NCBI GenBank assembly: GCA_964436865.1
Contig: CAYTFK010000036.1
Coordinates: 1-34,073, forward strand
Length of the DNA stretch: 34,073 bases
Source of the DNA: JAXGPP01 sp964436865
GTDB lineage: Bacteria; Planctomycetota; Planctomycetia; Pirellulales; Thermoguttaceae
Direction: 5' to 3'
Of this stretch, positions 23,883-32,189 are shown piece by piece. Numbering within the stretch: position 1 is the stretch's first letter; every line of letters begins with the position of its first letter. The position numbers were made by a program, and so were the translations under genes. The notes under the pieces were generated by a model. The model was not told the DNA's origin and ran no database searches. It was given only the letters and a program-made list of their open reading frames with translations.

Positions 23883-25637
23883 TCACGCCACAAGTTGATT
23901 CACTGCCGCCTCGAGCTTGTGCCGGAACTGCTCGACGTAGGCGTCGAGTTCATCCGCCGCCACCTCCTTCATCCGCGACAGAAGCTCGCGCTCGGGCAGG
24001 GCCACGACCTTCTCGGCGCCGACCCCCTTGCGGACCGCTTCCTCGGCGACACGGTGGAAATGGAGGATCGCCTCGAGCATCGTCTTCTGCTTGGCGAGCG
24101 AGCAGCGCATGTCGGTCGGCAGGAAGGCATTCTGCTGCAGGAAATCCTCGCGGATCGCGCGGCCGGTGGCGAGGATTACCCGTTCCTGGTCCTGGAGCCC
24201 CTCCGGGCCCACAAGCTGCACGACTTCCTGCAGCTCGGCGTCGCGCTGGAGCAGCGCGCGGGCCGCCTGCAGCGAGTCGATCCACTCCTGCGACAGTTCC
24301 TTGAGGTACCACGGTTCGAGCTGGGCCGAATAGAGCGAGTAGCTCCGCAGCCAACTGATCGCCGGGAAGTGGCGGCGATAGGCCAGCGGCGCGTCGAGGG
24401 CCCAGAACGCGCCAGTGACGCGCTGCGAGCTCTGCGTCACCGGTTCGGAATAGTCGCCGCCGGGCGGAGAGACCGCGCCGACGATGGTCACCGAGCCCAC
24501 CCGGTCGTCGTCTCCCAGGCACCGCACGCGGCCGCTCCGTTCGTAGAAGCCCGCCAGCCGGGAAGCGAGGTAGGTGGGGTAGCCCTCTTCGCCGGGCATT
24601 TCTTCGAGCCGTGCGGAGATCTCGCGCATCGCTTCCGCCCAGCGGGAGGTGGAATCGGCCAGGAGGGCCACGTGATAGCCCATGTCGCGGTAATACTCGG
24701 CCATCGTCAGGCCGACATAGACCGACGCCTCGCGGGCGGCGACCGGCATGTTCGATGTATTGGCAATGAGGATCGTCCGCTCCATGAGCGGGCGGCCGGT
24801 GAACGGATCCTCGAGTTCAGGAAATTCCGTGAGCACGTCGGTCATCTCGTTGCCCCGTTCGCCGCAGCCCACGTAAACGATGATCTCGGCGTTGGAGCAC
24901 TTGGCCAGCGTCTGTTCCAGCACCGTCTTGCCGGTGCCGAAGCCGCCGGGGATGATCGCCGAGCCGCCGAGGCAGATCGGGAACAACGCGTCGAGCACGC
25001 GCTGGCCGGTGAGGAACGGTTCGCTCGGATCAAGTTTCTCGCGGTATGGTCGGCCGCGCTTCACGGGCCAGTGCTGGATCATCGGAAGCTCGCGGCCATC
25101 GCTGAGCCGCACCACGGCCGCGTCGGCGACGCGGCGGCCATCGAACACCTCATCGACCGTCCCGGCGACGCCCGGCGGAGCCATGACGCGGTGCTTGCGG
25201 CCGGGCTGCTCCTCAACTTCTCCGAGGATCGAACCGGGACCGATCCGGTCTCCGCGACGCACGCGGGGCTCGAATTCCCAGGTCTTGTCGGCGGCCAGGG
25301 CCGGTGCCGAGACGCCGCGGGCCAGGAAAGCTCCGTGCATCCGGAAGAGCGATTCGAGCGGACGCTGCACGCCGTCGTAGATCATCCCCAGCAGGCCTGG
25401 CCCCAGCGCCACCGACAAGGGCGCGCCGGAGTTCACCACCGGTTCGCCAATCCCCAGCCCGGTGGTGTCTTCAAAGACCTGCAGGAAGGCCTGGTCGTGT
25501 TCGATGCGGATCACCTCGCCCAACAGCCGCAACTGGCCGACCCAGGCGATGTCGTTGAGCCGGGCGGAGTGCATTCCCTCGGCGACGACCGCCGGTCCGG
25601 CAACGCGAATGATCCGGCCCTGTGCCTCTTGGTTCAT
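23883..25637 (-). CDS. ntpA: V-type ATPase catalytic subunit A
   Basis: This 584-residue subunit is the catalytic ATPase of the head. It has an N-terminal beta-barrel (1-75), the A-specific bulge region (about 110-190), a P-loop GGFGTGKT (231-238) and the catalytic Glu260 in GERGNEM. ALLADSTSRWAEAMREIS (324-341) and the helical C-terminal domain follow. The P-loop has Gly and Thr where the commonest form is GPFGSGKT, which should still be functional. Its ATG overlaps the stop of the subunit F gene in ATGA. Together with subunit I and the c ring it forms a pump or synthase at the cytoplasmic membrane. Confidence 0.97.
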   Translation of the reverse strand: MNQEAQGRIIRVAGPAVVAEGMHSARLNDIAWVGQLRLLGEVIRIEHDQAFLQVFEDTTGLGIGEPVVNSGAPLSVALGPGLLGMIYDGVQRPLESLFRMHGAFLARGVSAPALAADKTWEFEPRVRRGDRIGPGSILGEVEEQPGRKHRVMAPPGVAGTVDEVFDGRRVADAAVVRLSDGRELPMIQHWPVKRGRPYREKLDPSEPFLTGQRVLDALFPICLGGSAIIPGGFGTGKTVLEQTLAKCSNAEIIVYVGCGERGNEMTDVLTEFPELEDPFTGRPLMERTILIANTSNMPVAAREASVYVGLTMAEYYRDMGYHVALLADSTSRWAEAMREISARLEEMPGEEGYPTYLASRLAGFYERSGRVRCLGDDDRVGSVTIVGAVSPPGGDYSEPVTQSSQRVTGAFWALDAPLAYRRHFPAISWLRSYSLYSAQLEPWYLKELSQEWIDSLQAARALLQRDAELQEVVQLVGPEGLQDQERVILATGRAIREDFLQQNAFLPTDMRCSLAKQKTMLEAILHFHRVAEEAVRKGVGAEKVVALPERELLSRMKEVAADELDAYVEQFRHKLEAAVNQLVA

Positions 25638-25993
25638 TGTGTGGCCGCTCCCTTGCCGCGACTCAGCAGTTGTTCGTTGAGAATGATGTGGCAGCCGAGG
25701 ATGCGCCCCAGTCGGGCCTGGAACTCGGCGCGGGCATCGCGCGCCGACTGCCAGTCCATGGGAATGGGAACGAAATACGGACGATCGCTATGGAGCACCT
25801 CGTGGTACGCGGGTCCGTCGAATCCTGCCAGGAAATGCTCCGGCAGGAGTACCAGCTCAACCTCGTTGCGGCCACGGATATCCTCAACCTGCGCCAGTGC
25901 CTCGGCCGCATTTCCGGCCGCGCGGACGGCGACTCCCGACAGCCGCATGGCTGCGGCAATCTCGCGCGGAGCAATCACGACCAGTTCAGCCAT
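25634..25993 (-). CDS. ntpG: V-type ATPase subunit F
   Basis: This 119-residue central-stalk subunit binds subunit D (called NtpG in Enterococcus hirae). It starts MAELVVIAPREIAAAMRLSG, which fits the family pattern of a first strand followed by a helix that carries a Gly. A second strand pair (VELVLLPEHF) and a C-terminal helical tail follow. The ATG at 25993 overlaps the end of subunit C by eight bases; a longer reading from 26038 adds a Pro/Arg-rich leader that does not fit. Identification rests on size, fold pattern and its place between C and A. The stop overlaps the start of subunit A. Confidence 0.88.
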   Translation of the reverse strand: MAELVVIAPREIAAAMRLSGVAVRAAGNAAEALAQVEDIRGRNEVELVLLPEHFLAGFDGPAYHEVLHSDRPYFVPIPMDWQSARDARAEFQARLGRILGCHIILNEQLLSRGKGAATQ

Positions 25994-27083
25994 AGACCAG
26001 GCTCTCCTGGACCTTGCCGGGGGGCAACCGATAGGCAATGCCGCGGGCGATGGTTTTCAGATTGATCCATTCGTTTCGCGACCGCTCGAGGAAGTCGAGC
26101 GGCAGGGCCACGGAAACGGGCTCGAGCCGCGAGAGCATCTTCAGCAATCGCAACCGCTCATCATCGAGCGGCCGCTCGAAAACCGAGGCCCGGCCCGTGC
26201 CGGCGAACGACAGCATCCCCTTGTTCATGGCCGCCGTGAGCGGACCGTTGGGCAGGCGGCGGTAGACCTGCTCGATCGCGTCGGCCGACATCATGGCCGT
26301 AAACTGCTCATCGCCGATCGATCCGCCCGGCAAGTAATAGCGGGCAACTTCCTCGCGCGCCACATGCCGGCCGAGAAGCCTGAGACTGGTTCGCAGATTG
26401 GCCATGTCGATTTCCAGGGCCGCCAGCCGGCGAATGATCTCGGCATCGGCCTGCGTGGCGGCTGCTTCGGCACAGACGAGCAGGCGGCGAAGATGCGATT
26501 GCTCGAGCACCAGTTCCACCTGGCGGAGCGACGGCTCCTCCTTGCCTTGAAGGAGGCACTGTTCGAGATCCCGCGCGGCATCGGGCAGCCAGGGGCTCAG
26601 ATCGCGGCAGAGTTCGCTGAGCGACCCGGCGGCCATCGCCCCGCGGTAGACCTCCGGCCCGAGGGTTCCGGCGGCGACAAACGCCTCGCGGGCTGCCGCT
26701 TCATCGCCCCGCGCAACGTGCCAGCGAACCAGCGATCGCAGGTGGTGCGCGTCCCACGATCCGACCACCAGGTACAGGTACTCCGGCGCACTGTGGGCGA
26801 CGAGTTCGGCAACGTCGCCGACGCGCTCGATGAGGACGTCGGTCAGGGCAGATTCCAGCTCGTCGAGACTGCCAAGGTCGAGCACCCTGGCGCGCAGCCG
26901 CCGCTCGTACGGCGTCTCAAGCAGGCGGTGATGCAGTTCGGCAAGCGACGGTAAGGTTCGCAACGCGTCCCAATCGTCGGCGGCGATCAGATCCGGCAGG
27001 CGGGCGCGGAGGCGGGTGCAGAGATAAGCCATATCCGCCCGCGGCGGCAACCGGCCGATCGGTTTGGCTGCCAGAGCCTTCAT
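25986..27083 (-). CDS. ntpC: V-type ATPase subunit C
   Basis: This 365-residue subunit (AC39/subunit d family) is an all-helical funnel that links the central stalk to the membrane ring. The protein is helical throughout, rich in Leu, Ala and Arg, with family-like pairs such as AYLCTRLRARLPDLI and LVVGSWDAHHLRSLVRWH. The second resembles the D-x-x-N-x-x-x-x-x-R pattern of AC39 proteins. The ATG overlaps the stop of subunit E in ATGA, and the gene ends inside the start of subunit F. The assignment is by composition, size and operon position between E and F, the same as in Enterococcus hirae. Confidence 0.9.
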   Translation of the reverse strand: MKALAAKPIGRLPPRADMAYLCTRLRARLPDLIAADDWDALRTLPSLAELHHRLLETPYERRLRARVLDLGSLDELESALTDVLIERVGDVAELVAHSAPEYLYLVVGSWDAHHLRSLVRWHVARGDEAAAREAFVAAGTLGPEVYRGAMAAGSLSELCRDLSPWLPDAARDLEQCLLQGKEEPSLRQVELVLEQSHLRRLLVCAEAAATQADAEIIRRLAALEIDMANLRTSLRLLGRHVAREEVARYYLPGGSIGDEQFTAMMSADAIEQVYRRLPNGPLTAAMNKGMLSFAGTGRASVFERPLDDERLRLLKMLSRLEPVSVALPLDFLERSRNEWINLKTIARGIAYRLPPGKVQESLVYG

Positions 27084-27670
27084 TTCGCCAGCCGCTCGTT
27101 GAACTCGTCGCCGATCATCTTAAGAAACTCTTCCCGGCCTTTACGCAGCCGGGAGGCCAGGTCGTTCTTGACCCGTAACCGCCCGTCGGGGCTGACCAGT
27201 TCCACGCCGTCCGGCACCGCGGCGACCGCCTCCACCGCCTGCAATTCGCCCGAGCGGCGGGCCAGATCCCGGTCGGCCTCCGCCACGCGCACGATCGGGA
27301 TGTCGTTGCGCTCGGTGCGATACGCGGCCAGGGCCTCGGACAAGAGCCGCGACCAGATCACCGGGTAATCGGACCGCTCGCGCACGGCGGCCAGGGCCTG
27401 GGCCACGTCGTCGAAGACCTGCTCGGCGATGGCGAACTGCATGTCGCGTACGCGGGCCCGCCGCTGGTTGTCGAAGCGGGATCGCTTGTCGCGCCGATAC
27501 TGAACGATCTGTCTTTCCACGCGGGCCGACTCGGCGCGCTGGGCCTCAGCCAGTTCCTGATCCGCTTCGGCTTCGATTCGTCGGATAGCCTCATCGGCCT
27601 CGCGCCGGACCTGAGCGATCCTGGCGCCGACTTCCTCCTCCATCGCGGCGATCAAGCGGTGCTCCGGCAT
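27080..27670 (-). CDS. ntpE: V-type ATPase subunit E
   Basis: This 196-residue peripheral-stalk subunit has a long N-terminal charged helix (about 8-90, Glu/Arg/Ala-rich). A globular C-terminal domain (about 100-196) contains the family-like strand pattern VELVSPDGRLRVKNDLASRLRK. It would pair with the small coiled-coil protein at 30002 to hold the head against rotation. The ATG at 27670 has GAGG six bases upstream and follows the c subunit gene by 12 bases. Its stop overlaps the start of subunit C. Confidence 0.93.
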   Translation of the reverse strand: MPEHRLIAAMEEEVGARIAQVRREADEAIRRIEAEADQELAEAQRAESARVERQIVQYRRDKRSRFDNQRRARVRDMQFAIAEQVFDDVAQALAAVRERSDYPVIWSRLLSEALAAYRTERNDIPIVRVAEADRDLARRSGELQAVEAVAAVPDGVELVSPDGRLRVKNDLASRLRKGREEFLKMIGDEFNERLAK

Positions 27671-27682
27671 GGCGCGCCTCGG

Positions 27683-28090
27683 TCAGAACAGGATCAGCGC
27701 CGCGATCACGAATCCGAGAATGACCATCGTCTCGGGGATTACGAGGAACACGAGGACGTTGCCGAACAGCTTGGGATTCTCGGCCAGGGCCCCGACGCCG
27801 GCCGACCCGATGCGGCACTGGGTGATCGCCGTGGCAAAGGCGGTGAGCCCGATGGTCAGCGCCGCGGCGAACATCTTGACGGCATCCTGCCAGGTGATGC
27901 CGCCCGCTTCGCTTGCCGGCGATGCGCCCGGCGCTTGTGCAGGATCGGGCAACTGGCCGTTGGCGGTGGCCATGGCCGCCATCACTAGCAGACAGAGCGC
28001 GATCGTGGCCAGCGCGATCCCGCCGCTCAGGAGACGGCTTGGGGTGGACCGGCCGCCGGGGCGGCACGGCCTCCGCGGGACGGTGTTCAT
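27683..28090 (-). CDS. ntpK: V-type ATPase subunit K (c ring)
   Basis: This 135-residue proteolipid forms the rotating membrane ring. An Arg-rich start and a hydrophobic helix (about 20-42) look like a signal peptide or extra helix. A Pro/Ala linker and a single hairpin of two helices (about 68-95 and 108-135) follow. The ion-binding Glu120 lies in IPETMVILG, and Gln91 lies in the first helix (AITQCRIG). Gln in the first helix together with Glu-Thr in the second resembles the Na+-binding pattern of Na+-driven c rings. The usual E. hirae NtpK has two hairpins, so this is the shorter form. GGAGG lies seven bases before the ATG, the best binding site in the operon, fitting the need for many copies. 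Confidence 0.93.
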   Translation of the reverse strand: MNTVPRRPCRPGGRSTPSRLLSGGIALATIALCLLVMAAMATANGQLPDPAQAPGASPASEAGGITWQDAVKMFAAALTIGLTAFATAITQCRIGSAGVGALAENPKLFGNVLVFLVIPETMVILGFVIAALILF

Positions 28091-28115
28091 GGGAAAGCCT
28101 CCGGGAATGTCAGGG

Positions 28116-30005
28116 TTATTCGAGCGTGCTTGGGCGAACGCCGAAGGGAGAGTAACTTCTCCCCTCGGGACGGTAGAACTTGGTGAAGAACTCGACGTAA
28201 TGCAGACGCAAGGTGTGGATCGTCGGGCTGAACATGGCGATGGCGATATTGAGCGCGTGGAGCACCGCGGCGGCCATGAGACCCACGAGCCCCGAATTCA
28301 ACTCGGCAAAGATCCGGTTGGCTACCAGCGCCAGCACCACCGAGGCGACTCCCAGGGCCATCAGACGCGAATAGGAGAGGATGTTGCTGAACAGGCTGAA
28401 GACCTCCAGCAACCCCACCACGCCGGCGCCGGCCAGCAGGACCACGATACCGGCGGCCAGGCAGGCTGTCGCTGCGACGATCCAGATCCAGCCGCCGACC
28501 GCCACTTCGACGACGAACAGCACCACGCTCACCAGGCAAAGAAACTGCCCCAGGCGCTCGTTGAAGGCATGGCGATCGAGGATCTGGCGGGCATTGATCA
28601 TGCCCAACAGCAGCCCGAGCCCCACGTGGATCGCTCCCAGACAGATAGCGATCTTGAGCAACAGCAACAGCTCCTCGGGGTCTTCGCGGTGAATCACCGC
28701 CTTGAGCCCGAGCCAGGTGCCGAGCGACCCGAACAGCTCGCCGTACAGAAAGCCGAACGCGATCGCGCTTGAGGCGCAGTAGATGCCGATGGCAGCGATC
28801 GAACGCAGCGTGTCGTCGCGGCGGTACCGCCAGCGGAGCCACAACGCCAGCCCAAGGATGATCGCGCCGTAGGCAATGTCGCCGACGATGAGCCCGAAGA
28901 AGAACGGCACGCCCACCGCGTTGACCACCGTGGGATCGAAAGTGCCGTAGGTCGGGGGCGGGAAGATCCTGAGCAGGATCTCGAACGGCCGGGCGAAGGC
29001 CGGATTCTTGAGCACCACCGGCACGTCCTCCAGCCGCTGGCCGAGTTCGAGCTCCGCGACCTCGATGCGGTCGCCGGTCAACTCGGCCGCCAGGCGGAGC
29101 ACCTCGTCCTTCTTGTCGATGGGGAGATAGGCGTGCAACACGCGCAACAGGCTCCCCTCGACGAAATGGTCCTTGACTTCCAGCCGCTGCGATTCCTCGG
29201 CGCAGTGCAGGTCGAGCGCGGCGGCGTAGTGCCCGGCCTGCTGGCGAAAATGCTCCAGCTCGGCGTCCAGTTCGGCAAGCCGGGCGGGCATCGATTCCAG
29301 GTCGGCCTCGACACGTCGAAAGCTGTCGAGCAGCCGCTCGGTGCGGTAGGCGGCGGGGAGCTTGAATTCGAGCGTTCCGGCGCGCCACGCTGCTTCACGG
29401 ATCTCCTCCATTCGTTCGGCCGGGGCGACCACGGCGGCCACGCTCTGACCGCCGGCGAGGCGGAACTTGCGCAGTTCGAGCGACGCGATCTCCATCGCCC
29501 GGAGCCGCTCGTGGAGCGACTTCCACACCAGTCGCTCTTCGCTGGGGAAGGTGAACATGGCCACCTCCGCTTCGTCCTCGGCGACCCCGACGCGGGGAAT
29601 GAGATGGCCGACGCGCATGTAACGCGCGAGAATCCGCCGATCCTGCTCGAGGTTGCGGCGGCGGCGACGGATGGAGCGCACCCGGCGGAGCATCTCCGCC
29701 GCCGCCGCGGCGATCTCTTGCGGCGAAGGCGCCGCGCCGTGCTCGCGTTCGCCGGCATCGGGCGGAGGAAAGCCATCGAGCACAGTCCGCAGTTCCTCCA
29801 GTGTCCGCCGCGCCTCGGAGAGCAACATCCGCCGGCGTTCATCTTCGGCGGTAAGCTGCATGCGATGCAGGCGGCCGGCCGCCTGGCCGTCGGCCAGGGG
29901 GACTGGTTCCAGGTGCAGGTAGCCCAGACGCTGCAGGCCCTCGATGAGCCGGTCGAACTGCTCGTCGAGCGTGACGATCTGGAGCTTGCACATGTGGACG
30001 ATCAT
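28116..30005 (-). CDS. ntpI: V-type ATPase subunit I (membrane stator)
   Basis: This 629-residue stator has an N-terminal cytoplasmic half (about 1-330, two helical arms with small alpha/beta lobes) that binds the peripheral stalks. A C-terminal membrane half (about 350-605, seven or eight helices) forms the ion path with the c ring. Two conserved arginines are visible: Arg547 in LSYSRLMALG and Arg600 in HTLRLHYVEFF. The closing motif FFTKFYRPEGRSYSPF is typical of the family. The ATG overlaps the stop of the upstream stalk gene in ATGA. A gap of 25 bases with a strong binding site follows before the c subunit. Confidence 0.95.
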   Translation of the reverse strand: MIVHMCKLQIVTLDEQFDRLIEGLQRLGYLHLEPVPLADGQAAGRLHRMQLTAEDERRRMLLSEARRTLEELRTVLDGFPPPDAGEREHGAAPSPQEIAAAAAEMLRRVRSIRRRRRNLEQDRRILARYMRVGHLIPRVGVAEDEAEVAMFTFPSEERLVWKSLHERLRAMEIASLELRKFRLAGGQSVAAVVAPAERMEEIREAAWRAGTLEFKLPAAYRTERLLDSFRRVEADLESMPARLAELDAELEHFRQQAGHYAAALDLHCAEESQRLEVKDHFVEGSLLRVLHAYLPIDKKDEVLRLAAELTGDRIEVAELELGQRLEDVPVVLKNPAFARPFEILLRIFPPPTYGTFDPTVVNAVGVPFFFGLIVGDIAYGAIILGLALWLRWRYRRDDTLRSIAAIGIYCASSAIAFGFLYGELFGSLGTWLGLKAVIHREDPEELLLLLKIAICLGAIHVGLGLLLGMINARQILDRHAFNERLGQFLCLVSVVLFVVEVAVGGWIWIVAATACLAAGIVVLLAGAGVVGLLEVFSLFSNILSYSRLMALGVASVVLALVANRIFAELNSGLVGLMAAAVLHALNIAIAMFSPTIHTLRLHYVEFFTKFYRPEGRSYSPFGVRPSTLE

Positions 30006-30343
30006 TGACCCAGCACCTCGGAGAGCACCCGTGCGGCGAGTCGCCGGCGGAGGTCGCCCATCGCCGCCAGGGTTCGCTCGAGCTCCTGCTCGTGATGGTG
30101 CATTTGCTCGGCGAGTTCGGCTTCGATCGCCGCCTGGGCGGCGGCCAGGCGGGCGGCCGCATCCGCGGCGAGCCGGCGTTTTTCGGCGGCCACCCGATCA
30201 CCGGCAGCGGCGCGGGCCGCCTCGATCCTCTGCCGGGCCTGGGCGCGGGCTTCGGCCAGCCGGGCCTCGAGTTGCCGCTCGGCCTCGACCAGGCCATCGA
30301 GCGCGTGCGCCTCTTGGGCTGCTGTCGAGTCTTGTTCGGCCAT
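30002..30343 (-). CDS. ntpF: V-type ATPase small peripheral-stalk subunit (G/H type)
   Basis: This 113-residue protein is almost entirely one Ala/Glu/Arg-rich coiled coil, as in the small stalk subunit that partners subunit E (NtpF in E. hirae, subunit G or H elsewhere). It is the first gene of the ATPase operon and its stop overlaps the start of subunit I. The ATG at 30343 has GGGAG nine bases upstream; a TTG at 30391 would add 16 residues with no binding site. Sequence similarity in coiled coils is weak evidence, so the call depends on its position, which matches the ntpF-I-K-E-C order. Confidence 0.85.
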   Translation of the reverse strand: MAEQDSTAAQEAHALDGLVEAERQLEARLAEARAQARQRIEAARAAAGDRVAAEKRRLAADAAARLAAAQAAIEAELAEQMHHHEQELERTLAAMGDLRRRLAARVLSEVLGQ

Positions 30344-30440
30344 GGCGTCGGCTCCCAGGGGTCCGTCCGCTCCGTCGTGGTCTCCCAACAATGCGGTTTG
30401 AGTTGCTTTGACGCCGCGATCTAAAGGTGCGCTTCAGCAA

Positions 30441-31208
30441 TCAGTAATGCGTCGAACGCCACCATTGGTAGTGTTTCGACTCCAGCTCCGACCGCGACGG
30501 GAAGGGATAGTAGAGCATCCCCTTTTGATCGCCGACATAGAAGCCGTGCAGGATGCAGTGGAACGGGAAATGTTGCGGGTGGAGCCGGTCGACGGTCTTG
30601 GTGTGCTTGCTGTCGTCGGCCTTGAGCTCCAGCAGGCATTCGCGGAGATGCCAGAAATGGTCGGGGTAGTAAAGCTCCCGCGGCTGGCCGTGCTCCGGAT
30701 CGCGGGCCAACTCGCCCAGATCGATGTCGAGGAAGCAGATGCGGGGGACGTACAGCGGCCGCTTCGGATTGGTGATGAAGCAGGCGAACGGCTGTGGCGC
30801 GAGCTTGCTGGCAATCAGCGGATGGACCGGGCACAGCTCCTGATACAGGTAGTAGCCGTCGGCAGGTTCCGCCGGCGATGCGCTCGGCTTGAGTTCCAGC
30901 ACCTTGCCGTGTACCGTGGCCAGCCAAAGACTGCCCAGCGCCTCCAGCGGCACATGCTCCAGCACTCGATAGATGCCCAGATAGAGCGAGTGCTTCGGCT
31001 GGCCGTTGCCGTGAGGGATGCAATGCTCGACGGCATAGGCCAGATCGAAGGCATCGCTTTGGAAATCCTCCTTCAGATCGAAATACATCGCCTGCCCGTG
31101 GGCGCTTTTTCGGGTGCCGACGGCCAAGTAGTTTCCGAACTGCTCCGGCGGCAGCATCGAGGCCACCAGCGACTCCGGAGTCATCGAGAGGTAGAGATAG
31201 GTACGCAT
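30441..31208 (-). CDS. Protein of unknown function upstream of the V-ATPase operon
   Basis: This gene encodes 255 residues that I do not recognise as a named family. There is no signal peptide or membrane helix. It is rich in Tyr, His and Pro and looks like a compact soluble alpha/beta protein (MRTYLYLSMTPESLVASML, GNYLAVGTRKSAHGQAMYFD, HSLYLGIYRVLEHVPLEAL). The ATG at 31208 has AGGAGGGG about nine bases upstream; open frame continues back to 31322 but without a comparable site. It has a good promoter (TTGTCC-17-TATAGT at 31339-31311). The V-ATPase operon begins 97 bases downstream on the same strand with no clear terminator between, so read-through is possible. Confidence 0.85.
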   Translation of the reverse strand: MRTYLYLSMTPESLVASMLPPEQFGNYLAVGTRKSAHGQAMYFDLKEDFQSDAFDLAYAVEHCIPHGNGQPKHSLYLGIYRVLEHVPLEALGSLWLATVHGKVLELKPSASPAEPADGYYLYQELCPVHPLIASKLAPQPFACFITNPKRPLYVPRICFLDIDLGELARDPEHGQPRELYYPDHFWHLRECLLELKADDSKHTKTVDRLHPQHFPFHCILHGFYVGDQKGMLYYPFPSRSELESKHYQWWRSTHY

Positions 31209-31310
31209 ATACCCTTCCCCTCCTGGCAGCCACCAGAGTTGACGAGGGGCCGGGGCCTGGGCTGCGTTGCGGCCTGTCCGGCCTGAACCCAGAATAATCC
31301 GTACAGGACC

Positions 31311-31339
31311 ACTATATCCCATGCGCCAGAACTGGACAA
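31311..31339 (-). promoter_or_regulatory. Sigma70-type promoter for the 31208 gene
   Basis: On the minus strand TTGTCC (31339-31334) and TATAGT (31316-31311) are separated by exactly 17 bases. Transcription would begin near 31304, giving a leader of about 95 bases. This is the cleanest -35/-10 pair in the window and may also serve the V-ATPase operon by read-through. Confidence 0.5.
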
Positions 31340-31382
31340 TACCCCCAGGTCTAGCGGATCAGATCTCCCGGGAGCCGACGTG

Positions 31383-32099
31383 ATGAGCCGCCCCACGAAG
31401 ACATCGTCTGGTCAGCGGCGGGCAACCGCGGGCCGGCGCAAGGTCGGAACGATACTGCGCCGCTTGTTCAAGGTCTATGGCCGTGTGGAACCGCCGCCGG
31501 AAGGACCGGTGCTCGACGAACTGGTGGCAACGATCCTCTCGCAGAACACGTCCGGCGCCAACAGCACGGCGGCCTTCGCGTCGCTTGAGCGGCAGTTTGC
31601 CGATTGGGACGCCGTGCGAACCGCCCCGGTGAAGCGGATCGCGAGGGCCATCCGCTCCGGCGGGTTGGCGGAGCAGAAAGCACCACGAATCAAGGCGATC
31701 CTCCAGCAGATCCACGACCGCCACGGCAGCCTGTCGCTGGAAATGCTCCGCGAGATGCCGGCGTGCGATGCGCTGGAGTATCTGCGCGGTTTCAAGGGGG
31801 TGGGACCGAAGACGGCGGCCTGCGTGCTCCTGTTCGCTTGCCGCCAGCCGGTCCTTCCGGTGGACACGCACGTGCACCGGGTGAGCCGGCGGCTAGGTTT
31901 ACTCGCACCAGAGGCTGATGCCGCCCGGGCTCACGATCTCTTGGCCCGTCTGGTACCAGCGGCGCGCGTGCTGGAGTTCCATATCCAGCTCATCCGCCAC
32001 GGCCGCACGACCTGCACGGCGCGCCGGCCCGACTGCGAGCACTGCGTGCTCGTGGATCTCTGCCCGGAAGGAATGATGCGATTGAGCCGCGGCGCATGA
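31383..32099 (+). CDS. nth: Endonuclease III (DNA N-glycosylase/AP lyase)
   Basis: This 238-residue base-excision repair enzyme removes oxidised pyrimidines and cuts the abasic strand. The helix-hairpin-helix LRGFKGVGPKTA contains catalytic Lys143, and Asp161 lies in VLPVDTHVHRV. Four cysteines (C211, C218, C221, C227) in the C-x6-C-x2-C-x5-C spacing bind the 4Fe-4S cluster. The N-terminus has a 20-residue basic Ser/Thr/Arg tail before the domain. The ATG at 31383 has GGAG eight bases upstream; a GTG at 31380 overlaps it by one codon. It is divergent from the unknown gene at 31208 and convergent with the DUF1559 gene at 32190. MutY is less likely, because the protein has no C-terminal MutT-like domain. 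Confidence 0.93.
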   Translation: MSRPTKTSSGQRRATAGRRKVGTILRRLFKVYGRVEPPPEGPVLDELVATILSQNTSGANSTAAFASLERQFADWDAVRTAPVKRIARAIRSGGLAEQKAPRIKAILQQIHDRHGSLSLEMLREMPACDALEYLRGFKGVGPKTAACVLLFACRQPVLPVDTHVHRVSRRLGLLAPEADAARAHDLLARLVPAARVLEFHIQLIRHGRTTCTARRPDCEHCVLVDLCPEGMMRLSRGA

Positions 32100-32189
32100 C
32101 CGGCGACGGGCAATGGGCGCGCATGAGCAAGCCAGCAGATCATGCAATCGAACCACCCCGGCGATTCAAGAGACTGATGCCGGCGTGGA

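Noticed and set aside
21890..24304. An 804-codon plus-strand open frame
   Set aside because: It is antisense to subunits D, B and the end of A; same reasoning, no domain seen.
23817..26954. A 1045-codon plus-strand open frame opposite the V-ATPase genes
   Set aside because: It runs antisense to subunits A, F and C, whose products have intact family motifs. High GC and codon bias on the coding strand create long antisense frames; the product has His/Arg-rich composition and no recognisable domain.
27591..28067. A 158-codon minus-strand frame overlapping the c subunit
   Set aside because: It is an alternative frame of the ntpK gene; the ntpK frame has the conserved hairpin and ion-binding Glu.
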